DNA of 17,719 nt. Origin: CAZEER01 sp964511215 (GTDB taxonomy: Bacteria > Fidelibacterota > Marinisomatia > Marinisomatales > UBA1611). The stretch spans positions 1-17,719 of the forward strand of contig CAZEER010000052.1 of assembly GCA_964511215.1 (NCBI GenBank), given 5' to 3'. The notes under the pieces are model-generated. The model saw only the letters and a program-made list of their open reading frames with translations. It did not search any database and was not told the origin of the DNA. Both the position numbers and the translations under genes were made by a program. Shown piece after piece: positions 8,478-16,225 of this stretch (position 1 is its first letter; the number at the start of each line of letters is the position of its first letter).

Positions 8478-9641
8478 ATGAATAATAAGTATTTCATATC
8501 AATAATCTATCTAGCTTTAGTGCCAGTATTTTTATTTAGCCAAAGATTGGAACAAAATAATACTACATACGATGAACTCAGACCGATATTAGAAAATGCT
8601 TCTAGATCCCAGCAAATTGTTTGGGTAGAGGACTTTACTGGACTTAACTGACCATACTGTCCAAGCGTGAGTTTCGCGCTAGATACACTTTTAAGAGAGT
8701 TCCCTCAAACTCTAATGACTGTTGAGTGGCACAGCCCAAACTATACACCTGGAAACTCAGACTTTGATCTTCCTGATGTGTATGATTATAGAGGTGACCT
8801 ATATGATGTTGGTGGTATCCCTCACACGCAATGGAATGGTCTTCTGTCTTTTGTTGGTGGTGGTGCAAACTGTATATGGGAGTATATGTACTATGACAGG
8901 CTTGGAACCTACAATGACTTGGTGGTTAACCAGTCACCATATCAGATTGATCTTGAAGGTGATTTAGAGGGAAATCAATTTAATTATAATGTTATTATCA
9001 CACTTGAGGAAGATTTTGGATCAAGTGGTACAGTATTGGAATTATTTGTTGCTGAAGATAGTATTATGTCATACTGGAGTTCCTGTGGAGAGGATCATAT
9101 GGCCCGTAATGTAGGTCGGGGCTATCTGACTATGGGCGAAGAGAATCAAATTCCGATTACAATAAGTGGCGGGGGTGAGATGCAGATTCACAGTGGTACC
9201 TTTGAAGTATCAGATAGTTGGAACCATGATCAGGTGAAATTGATTGCTCTTGCACAAAATTTAGTTACAAATGAAGTGTTTCAGGCAAACAGTGGACTTA
9301 TACTGGAAATTCCAACTGACAGAGATTCTGACGGAGTAACTAACCTTGAAGATAATTGTCCGGATGATGCCAATCCAGGGCAAGAGGACCTGGACGATGA
9401 CATGATAGGAGACATTTGTGATCCCTGTAACGGACTGGTTTATGTACCGGGTAATGTAAATGGAGATGCGAATGATGGCTATGAACCCATAATCGATGTT
9501 GCAGATGTTCTAGCATTCTCAGATTATTTAGAAAATTTATTAGGTAATGAGTGCCAAATACTTGATATACTGGTAGATGGGGAAGTCAATCAATGGGATA
9601 TGATTATGCTGGTAGATGGAGTTATGAATGGTGCATATTAA
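8478..9641 (+). CDS. Selenoprotein C: exported Omp28-like UPYC thiol domain with TSP3 and dockerin-like repeats
   Basis: Full-length reading 387 residues with TGA 8649-8651 as Sec58. The ATG at 8478 is preceded by GAGAGG (8467-8472). The signal peptide covers residues ~1-21 (hydrophobic core, F-L-F-S-Q). Then come N-A-S-R-S-Q-Q and V-W-V-E-D-F-T-G-L-N-U-P-Y-C-P-S, with Cys61 as partner. G-I-P-H-T-Q-W-N-G near 115 is the probable cis-Pro loop. The S-Y-W...H-M-A-R-N-V block is retained; extra cysteines appear in G-A-N-C-I-W and S-S-C-G-E-D. The TSP3-type repeat spans ~280-322 (D-S-D-G...D-N-C-P...C-D-P-C), and the dockerin-like tail (~323-387, V-A-D-V-L-A-F...G-E-V-N-Q-W-D) is closest to selenoprotein D. 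The gene is a single-gene unit between two terminators with its own candidate promoter. Confidence 0.88.
8649..8680 (+). promoter_or_regulatory. Sec-coding UGA and putative bacterial SECIS element of selenoprotein C
   Basis: UGA at 8649-8651 in UGAC context. The stem AGCGUGA (8664-8670) pairs with UCGCGCU (8674-8680) around GUU, 7 bp including one U-G. The apical G at 8671 is again 20 nt after the UGA. The 5' arm differs from A, B and D (GUGA for GCGA), yet pairing is retained and the stem is longer. Confidence 0.8.
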
Positions 9642-9672
9642 TGATGTATTAATAATTTAATGGAATTATTTT

Positions 9673-9701
9673 AAGGCGGTGCTTATGCACCGCCTTTTTT
9701 T
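9673..9701 (+). terminator. Rho-independent terminator after selenoprotein C
   Basis: GGCGGTGC (9675-9682) pairs perfectly with GCACCGCC (9687-9694) around TTAT, with flanking AA/TT and a run of seven T. Confidence 0.94.
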
Positions 9702-9706
9702 ATCTA

Positions 9707-9736
9707 TTGAATAAATCAATTATTTATAATTATACT
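9707..9736 (+). promoter_or_regulatory. Candidate sigma70-type promoter for selenoprotein D
   Basis: TTGAAT (9707-9712, 4 of 6 to consensus) is followed after 18 bases by TATACT (9731-9736). The layout copies that before selenoprotein C: terminator, then promoter with an 18-base spacer. An overlapping TATAAT at 9725-9730 is an alternative -10. Confidence 0.45.
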
Positions 9737-9773
9737 AGTAATAGGATTTTAATAATAATACGCTGAGGTTAAT

Positions 9774-10973
9774 ATGATAAAAACTCATCATAATATTTTA
9801 TTCAAGATTGCAATTTACTTTTCTTTTATAATAATTTCATTTGCACAGAGACTCGAGCCTCAATATGCATCCTATGAAGAATTACGTACTATTGTCGAAA
9901 CGGCATCACGATCTCAGCAAAAGATATGGGTAGAAGATTTTACTGGTCTTAACTGACCATACTGTCCATCTGCGAGTTTCGCATTAGACACACTTTTAAG
10001 AGAATTTCCAAATACACTTTTCACTACAGAGTTGCATAGTTCTGGTTACACACCAGATAGTATTGACTTTGATATCCCTTCTGCTTATCAAACTCGAGCT
10101 GACTTGTATAATGTGGGTGGAATACCTCATACTGAATGGAATGGTGTTCACGCACAGGTTGGTGGATACGGTGGTGGCAACTGGGAAGCGATTTACCCGA
10201 CCTTTTTAAATCTAATTGAAACCTATATCATTGAGGAGACCCCTTGGTCCATTGGTATTTCTGGGACCTATGAACTAGGCCAAGAAGTCACTTATGACAT
10301 AGAACTGTTGATCGATGATATAGATTCAACGCTAGATGTCACAGATTTATACCTAGAGATGTTTCTTGTAGAAGACAGTATTTATTCTTATTGGGGCTCG
10401 GTGAACGAGTGGCACAACGCACGCTATGTACTACGGAAATACATTACTAAATCTCAAAATTTGAAACATCCAATAAGTATTACCAATGCTAATGAAACGG
10501 AACATTTTACTGGTACGGTTGACATAGATGGTGATGCCTGGGTTGATGATAATCTTAGCATCATTGCATTCGTGCAAAAGCTAGATGGGTGCTGTACGGA
10601 ACAAGTGTATCAAGTTCATAGGTGGAAAATAAATGATCTTGACCCCGATCCGGATGGTGATGGATTAACATACCTCTATGATAACTGCCATTATGATTAT
10701 AATCCTGGCCAAGAAGATGCTGATGAAGACGGTCTGGGCAATGCCTGTGATGGGTGCAATGGATTAGTAAATATTTTGGGTAATATCAATCTGGATGCTG
10801 AGGGAGATGATTTTGCACCGATTATTGATGTTGCAGATGTCCTAGCCTTTGCAGATTTATTAGAAAATAACGATCTGATAAATGACTGTCATATCCTTGA
10901 CATGCTTGAGGATGGCGAAATTAATCAGTGGGATCTAATTGTCTTAGTTGATTTGGTCATGGCAGGCAGCTAA
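9774..10973 (+). CDS. Selenoprotein D: exported Omp28-like UPYC thiol domain with TSP3 and dockerin-like repeats
   Basis: Full-length reading 399 residues with TGA 9954-9956 as Sec61. Without recoding the gene would appear as a 60-residue leader ORF plus an ORF starting at 10032. The ATG at 9774 follows GAGG (9765-9768). Residues 1-25 are a signal peptide ending S-F-A-Q. The pre-helix E-T-A-S-R-S-Q-Q leads to I-W-V-E-D-F-T-G-L-N-U-P-Y-C-P-S with Cys64. G-I-P-H-T-E-W-N-G near 120 is the likely cis-Pro loop. S-Y-W...H-N-A-R-Y-V-L-R is the paralog block; D-G-C-C-T-E adds a vicinal cysteine pair absent from the others. The TSP3-type repeat is at ~289-331 (G-D-G-L...D-N-C...C-D-G-C) and the dockerin-like tail at ~332-399. 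The first ~20 residues after Sec are nearly identical to protein C, and the tail also matches C best. Confidence 0.88.
9954..9983 (+). promoter_or_regulatory. Sec-coding UGA and putative bacterial SECIS element of selenoprotein D
   Basis: UGA at 9954-9956 in UGAC context. The hairpin UGCGA-GUU-UCGCA spans 9971-9983 (5 Watson-Crick pairs). The apical G at 9976 is 20 nt after the UGA. Confidence 0.78.
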
Positions 10974-11022
10974 ATAAAAAATAATCTATTCCAATTAAAT
11001 AACAGACGAGAAAAAGTTTATC

Positions 11023-11056
11023 AACAATCTATGATCTACTTCTTGAAGTAGTTGTT
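11023..11056 (+). other. Hairpin between selenoproteins D and E, possible weak terminator or leader structure
   Basis: CTACTT (11036-11041) pairs with AAGTAG (11046-11051) around CTTG. AACAA (11023-11027) can pair with TTGTT (11052-11056), leaving an 8-base bulge. The following sequence is T-rich but lacks a clean T run. Genes C and B have clear terminators at the equivalent position; this one may be leaky, allowing D-E co-transcription. Confidence 0.3.
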
Positions 11057-11102
11057 ATTTATTCATTAGATTTATAACGTAATTATATAAGGATTCATTC
11101 AA

Positions 11103-12638
11103 ATGAAAAAAACGCTATCATTATTAATTAATCCTATAGTAATAGGCGCAATTTTTTTTAATAATCCAACATACGCACAGTTGCAAGTAGGTGACACCTC
11201 ACCCGATTTTATGGCAGAAGTATGTTTTAATGGAGAAGATGTTAACCCTGATTTGGTCAATGGAGATGCTTGGAGTCTCTTTGATGAAGGAGCAGGGAAA
11301 GTTACTTGGATTAACTTATTTACATCTTGGTGACCATCCTGTGCTACGGAGGCTCCGCAGACAGAAGACATATGGCAAGAATTTCTTGCAGAAAATGAAA
11401 GATATTTAAATATTGTTGCTGCTGGTTTCCAATGGAACCAGCCGTATTCCTGCTCCGAGTGGGCAGAGGAATTTGGCATAACATATCCTATGTTAGATGA
11501 TGAGACCTATGGGAGTGAAGCTTGGAACTTATTTGGTGATGGATATATTCCTCATAATGTAGTTCTCGATCATAATTATGAAGTACTCTTCACCTCATCA
11601 GGATATCAAGAAGATGACATTATTGAAGCAATTGCATTAGGTTTATCTTATGTGCCTAGAGATGAGGACTCCGATGGTGTTTTGGATAGCGTTGATAACT
11701 GTTTTGATGTTGTAAACCCAGACCAGCTTGATATAGATCTAGATGGGTATGGTGATGCATGTGACCCATGTGACAACCTCAATATTTTTACAAGTGGGAA
11801 CACAAATGGAACTCTTACAACTGGTGGCGTGGTAACAGTTGATATTTTTGATGTGTTAAGCCTAGTTGAAATAATTCTTACTGGTAATACTGAAAGTTGC
11901 GGTTATGAAATATCAGACTACACGTTTGATGGAGATGTTAATGTCATAGATGTAATTGCATTAGTGCAGTTAATTTTAAATGGAGACTTTGATAATAGTA
12001 TTGCACCTCCTCCTGGAGATGGCTTGTTTGAGGTCCAACATACCGAGTTAGGTGATAAAGCTATGATATCAAGCCCAGGGAAAATTAGTGGTTTGCAGTT
12101 TGATACCTATATCTCTGAAATTTCTCCAGATGAGCTTGATAAGGTTGTACTTCCACAAGATTGGTCAATTGATTATATGGTTAATGGTGAGAATATTAAA
12201 GTACTGCTCTATGATGCTTCTGGAAATAATCCTAGAGAAGAAATTGGGATAAACTTTTCATCAATATCAGCTACATCATTTAACAATGTGGTTGTGGCAA
12301 GCCCTGGTGCGGGTGAGATTCATGTAAGTTTTTCTGAGACAGAAGGTTTTGATAAAACAACTCCCGTTCCAGAAAATCCACAAATAAATAATCTCTATCC
12401 AAATCCATTTAACCCAATGCTTTCAATATCTTTTGCTATTCCCAATGATGAGATTACCCGTGTGGCTATTTACAATACTTTGGGTGAAGAAGTGGAAGTG
12501 CTCCATGAAAAAGATATTTTCCTTGCAGGTAACCATAAACTTTTTTGGAATGCAGTGGGACACCCTTCGGGTATGTATCTTGTGCAAGTTCAGACAAGCA
12601 CTTATACTGATACTAGAAAAGCATTATTGGTGAAATAG
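11103..12638 (+). CDS. Selenoprotein E: exported TlpA-like protein with WUPSC site, TSP3/dockerin-like repeats and T9SS-type sorting domain
   Basis: Full-length reading 511 residues with TGA 11331-11333 as Sec77. AAGGA (~11089-11093) precedes the ATG. The signal peptide ends near T-Y-A-Q (residues ~1-23). The TlpA/AhpC-type domain begins L-Q-V-G-D-T-S-P-D-F and reaches W-I-N-L-F-T-S-W-U-P-S-C-A-T-E-A-P, the usual W-C-x-x-C with Sec at the first cysteine and Cys80 as partner. Y-I-P-H-N around 149 (Pro150) is the cis-Pro loop. A TSP3-type repeat lies at ~187-230 (D-S-D-G...D-N-C...C-D-P-C), a dockerin-like pair at ~230-300, a beta-sandwich of uncertain identity (~305-405) and a C-terminal FlgD-like/T9SS type A sorting domain at ~425-511 (L-Y-P-N-P-F-N-P...G-M-Y-L-V-Q-V). 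So it is probably displayed at or secreted through the outer membrane. It shares only the redox-fold class and repeat modules with proteins A-D. The ORF seen without recoding starts at 11490. Confidence 0.87.
11331..11360 (+). promoter_or_regulatory. Sec-coding UGA and putative bacterial SECIS element of selenoprotein E
   Basis: UGA at 11331-11333 in UGAC context. CGGA (11347-11350) pairs with UCCG (11354-11357) around GGC; after an A-C mismatch, CU (11344-11345) pairs with AG (11359-11360). The apical G at 11351 is 18 nt after the UGA. Unlike A-D the loop lacks a GU dinucleotide, so SelB recognition is less certain. Confidence 0.62.
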
Positions 12639-12675
12639 AATTATTGTTTTAATAAAATAATTATACTTTAGATTA

Positions 12676-12704
12676 GGCGGCGAATATTCGTCGCCTTTTT
12701 TTTT
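12676..12704 (+). terminator. Rho-independent terminator after selenoprotein E, ending at the next start codon
   Basis: GGCGGCGA (12676-12683) pairs with TCGTCGCC (12688-12695) with one G-U, loop ATAT, then nine T (12696-12704). The ATG of the next gene follows immediately. Confidence 0.9.
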
Positions 12705-15700
12705 ATGAAAAAACTACATAAATATCGTTTTATTAAATTTATCAGTTTTCTTTTTACAAGCCTCCTATGTAGCCAATCTGATTTTTCCTTTAAAAATATT
12801 TCTGTTCAAGATGGACTCTCAGAGAGTACTGTCAAAGTGATATTAGAAGATCATAATGGATTTATATACTTTGGGACTGAAAATGGCTTAGATATTTATA
12901 ATGGTTATGAATTCAAAAATTATCATATGGATGCCTTTGATGATAATTCAATGCTTGGTAATAAGATATCATATCTTTATGAAGATTCTAAAGGTATGAT
13001 ATGGATTGGGACGGAACTAGGTATTAGCAAATATGACCCCATATTGAACGAATTCTCACGTCCAATAAATATTGATAGTTTTACGCATGATGAAGAGGGT
13101 AAAGAAATCTGGTCACCTGAGCCAATTAATATTGTCGATGATGAAAATGGTGATATCTGGTTCAATATAGCAGTTGGATATTTATTCCATTATAGTGACA
13201 ATTCAGGTTTGACAGTGGTGGGACTCGATAATGATGGGACAAAAGACTCGCACCCATTTAATAAAAATAATTTTAAAATAACAAAGTTGTTAAAGGACAA
13301 TAATAATATAGTTTGGTTTGGCACGCGTACAATCACAGGCTATGACACTGTTCAACAAGAAACTAAATATAATTATGGACTCTATTATACGATTGATGGT
13401 ATAGATGGAATAAAACCCTTTATGATCAATGGCTCTGGCTTTGATCATAAAGTCAATGTTTTTGAGCAGGGTAAGGATAACATAGTATGGGTCGGTACAG
13501 ATCAAGGGCTATTTGAACTAGTAGATAACCCGAGTGGAAAAGTGAACATTTATAAAAAAGAGCAAAATAAGAACTCAATTGTATCAAACCAGATTAATGA
13601 TCTTGGTTGGGATAGAAAAAGTGAAAAATTGTGGATTGCTACAAAAGATGGACTTTCTTGTTATTTCCCGAAGCAAAAAATATTTTATAATATACAAGAA
13701 GGTCCTTTTGCTAATAGTATAATTGAAAATGATATAAAAGAATTATTAGTTGCGGAGCGATCTAATAGAATATGGTATACGACCGAAAATTATTCTGGCT
13801 TAAATTGTCTAAATATAGATGCAAATGGTTCACAAGATACGTCTGTAATACATTTTGAGCATAATCCAATAGATCCTAGTTCAATTGCTGATAATAATAT
13901 AAATGCATTTATAGAGGATAAATCGGGTCATATCTGGATAGGAACGGGACAGAATGGTATTAGTTTTAATTCCTTTTTTAGGCCAAAATTTGTTTCTTAT
14001 CAATATGATCAAGAGAATGAATGGGGATTAAAAAATAATAAGATTTATTCAATCACTGCAGATACAAATCATATGATCTGGGTAGCTACAGGTCATGGAT
14101 TGGAGTATCTTTACCCTGATGGTTACAGAGAATATGATTTTGAAGAATCTGTATTAAATGTCAATGCTATAATGGACATTGCATTGGATGGAGATCGATA
14201 TTTATGGGCGGCAACAGATAATGGAATTATAAGAATTGAAAAAGAATCAGATAATACTGATCCCGAGGTTGAACAAATTTTTTCAGATGACATAGTTTAT
14301 GATTTAATGATTACTGATAATGGTAGATTGATTGCTGGTACACATGAGATGGGATTAGTTGTTATTGATACTATGAAAATGGAAATAGATCATGACTATG
14401 AGCATTTATTTGGTGATAATTATGACTGGGGAGTTGATGGTGTGTGGATTGAAGGCCCAATACGTGTTGTTTACCAAGGAGTAGATGGTGACCTATGGTT
14501 GGGCACGGATCATAATGGTCTTTTTAAAATACCTGCTGGTTCGGCCAAATCGTGGTTTTCAAATCGCATTAATTATAAATATGATCCAGATACACCTAAA
14601 GGTTTATCATCATCAACGATAACATGTATTGCCCAAGATCAAAATGGTGAGATATGGATAGGGACCAACAACGGTTTAAATAAATATGAAAAAGATGCTG
14701 ATAATTTCATCCATTATTTTGTTAACGATGGTCTACCGAGTAACTATATAACAGGTATTGTTTCAGATGAAAAGAACAACCTATGGATCAGTTCCAAAAA
14801 AGGAATTTCATTTTTCAGCAAGCAATCTAAAATCTTTACAAATTATGGTTTTATTGATGGAACTGGAAATATAGATTTCCACAGAAACAGTTATACTAAT
14901 AGCAATGATGGGAGTATTTATTTTGGAGGTCCTAATGGTATTACAAAGGTTAATCCATTAGATCTGCGATATAACGATTATCAACCCCCTTGTATTATAA
15001 CAAGTGTGAAAAAAACATCACTTGATGATAAAATTACAGAAATATTTGATTATAATACTAATAGAAACAACCAAAGTGATCTTCCAATGATAATGATTGA
15101 TCATAGAGTTAAATCTTTCTCGGTTGATTTTGTTGCTCTTAATTACCATCAAACCATTAAAAATCAATATAGATACAAACTAGAACCTTTTGATAGTGAC
15201 TGGATTGATTCTAGAGGATCTAGATTTGCTTCTTATAATAACTTAGGAAGAAAGACATATATGTTTGTAGTACAAGGTTCTAATGATGATGGTTTGTGGA
15301 GCAAACCTGCAAGATTAAATGTAAAATTCATACCACATCCTCTATTAAGCTATTGGGCATTTAGTATTTATACTTTAATAACAATCATTGGTTTTTTTAT
15401 TTTTATCCGTCACCGTATGGCTAAACAAAAATCTCAATTAGAAGAAGAACGACGAGTTAAAGAAATGGAGCAAGCAAGAGAATTCCAAATGTCCCTGATA
15501 CCCCAGACTCCACCTAAGCATCCAGACTATGATTTTGCATTACATATGAAAACCTCTACAGAAGTTGGAGGTGACTATTATGATTTTTTCCCGCAAGAAG
15601 ATGGCTCTATATACGTTGTATGCGGAGATGCAACAGGACATGGGTTAAATGCGGGTATGATGGTATCTATTACAAAAGCCGGACTCCATGGATCAAACTT

Positions 15701-16166
15701 TGACACGCCAGCGAATACGACAACGAGGCTGAATAAAACTATCAAAGCCATTAACCTTGGTACATCCCGTATGTCTCTAAATATGGTTAAAATTCATAAT
15801 GGTACCTTTGATTTTACCTCAGCAGGAATGCCTCCCGCATATTTATATAGTAATATCACTGGGAGTGTTGAAGAAATTCTAATCCCAGGACTTCCTCTGG
15901 GATCTATGAAAATGGCTGAATTTGACCTTCAATCATTTAATTTGGACACAGGCGATGCCCTAGTATTAATATCAGATGGGCTCCCAGAGTGTGTTAACCA
16001 TGATGGTGAAATGCTTGACTATGAGCCTGTAAAAGACTGTATAAAGAATAATGGGAATAAAACTGCCCAACAAATAATTGATTCGCTTATAACTCTCGGA
16101 GATAATTGGATGTCAGGATTAATGAATGATGATGATATTACTCTAGTAGTTATAAAGAAAAAGTAA
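12705..16166 (+). CDS. Regulator-propeller / Y_Y_Y / SpoIIE-type PP2C phosphatase signalling protein
   Basis: A 1153-residue membrane sensor-effector. Residues 1-23 form a signal peptide or first membrane segment. From ~25 to ~790 there are about a dozen regulator-propeller repeats with the W-I-G-T-x-x-G-L/I pattern (for example W-I-G-T-E-L-G-I, W-V-G-T-D-Q-G-L, W-I-G-T-N-N-G-L), enough for one or two beta-propellers. A Y_Y_Y domain follows (~795-885), then a transmembrane helix (~885-904), a charged coiled segment (E-E-E-R-R-V-K-E-M-E) and a SpoIIE/PP2C phosphatase domain: G-G-D-Y-Y-D-F-F near 955, G-D-A-T-G-H-G near 975-981, I-S-D-G near 1089 and N-D-D-D-I-T-L near 1138, the metal-binding Asp positions of the family. 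It should sense an external ligand and dephosphorylate a serine/threonine-phosphorylated partner-switch protein. No such partner, kinase or sigma factor is in the window. No Shine-Dalgarno is visible because the start abuts a terminator. Confidence 0.9.
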   Translation: MKKLHKYRFIKFISFLFTSLLCSQSDFSFKNISVQDGLSESTVKVILEDHNGFIYFGTENGLDIYNGYEFKNYHMDAFDDNSMLGNKISYLYEDSKGMIWIGTELGISKYDPILNEFSRPINIDSFTHDEEGKEIWSPEPINIVDDENGDIWFNIAVGYLFHYSDNSGLTVVGLDNDGTKDSHPFNKNNFKITKLLKDNNNIVWFGTRTITGYDTVQQETKYNYGLYYTIDGIDGIKPFMINGSGFDHKVNVFEQGKDNIVWVGTDQGLFELVDNPSGKVNIYKKEQNKNSIVSNQINDLGWDRKSEKLWIATKDGLSCYFPKQKIFYNIQEGPFANSIIENDIKELLVAERSNRIWYTTENYSGLNCLNIDANGSQDTSVIHFEHNPIDPSSIADNNINAFIEDKSGHIWIGTGQNGISFNSFFRPKFVSYQYDQENEWGLKNNKIYSITADTNHMIWVATGHGLEYLYPDGYREYDFEESVLNVNAIMDIALDGDRYLWAATDNGIIRIEKESDNTDPEVEQIFSDDIVYDLMITDNGRLIAGTHEMGLVVIDTMKMEIDHDYEHLFGDNYDWGVDGVWIEGPIRVVYQGVDGDLWLGTDHNGLFKIPAGSAKSWFSNRINYKYDPDTPKGLSSSTITCIAQDQNGEIWIGTNNGLNKYEKDADNFIHYFVNDGLPSNYITGIVSDEKNNLWISSKKGISFFSKQSKIFTNYGFIDGTGNIDFHRNSYTNSNDGSIYFGGPNGITKVNPLDLRYNDYQPPCIITSVKKTSLDDKITEIFDYNTNRNNQSDLPMIMIDHRVKSFSVDFVALNYHQTIKNQYRYKLEPFDSDWIDSRGSRFASYNNLGRKTYMFVVQGSNDDGLWSKPARLNVKFIPHPLLSYWAFSIYTLITIIGFFIFIRHRMAKQKSQLEEERRVKEMEQAREFQMSLIPQTPPKHPDYDFALHMKTSTEVGGDYYDFFPQEDGSIYVVCGDATGHGLNAGMMVSITKAGLHGSNFDTPANTTTRLNKTIKAINLGTSRMSLNMVKIHNGTFDFTSAGMPPAYLYSNITGSVEEILIPGLPLGSMKMAEFDLQSFNLDTGDALVLISDGLPECVNHDGEMLDYEPVKDCIKNNGNKTAQQIIDSLITLGDNWMSGLMNDDDITLVVIKKK

Positions 16167-16225
16167 TTTTATTAATTAAATAAGAAATAAATTAAAGAAC
16201 TGACAATAGTTAATAAAGGAATTAG

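Noticed and set aside
8644..8868. Minus-strand and alternative-frame short ORFs over gene C
   Set aside because: They overlap the well-supported selenoprotein C frame, which shows family motifs; these ORFs show none.
11099..11479. Minus-strand ORF of 126 codons across the UGA of gene E
   Set aside because: It mirrors the coding strand of a recognisable TlpA domain, has no recognisable protein features, and is explained as a shadow.
3504..12638. Genes A-E as pseudogenes with nonsense mutations or assembly errors
   Set aside because: Five independent nonsense mutations at the same catalytic position, all with open flanking frames, signal peptides and downstream hairpins, are far less likely than Sec recoding.
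3504..12638. Genome-wide UGA reassignment (UGA as Trp or Gly)
   Set aside because: UGA appears in frame only at the first position of CxxC motifs; Trp is encoded by TGG throughout, including next to the UGA in gene E, and no other gene has internal UGA.
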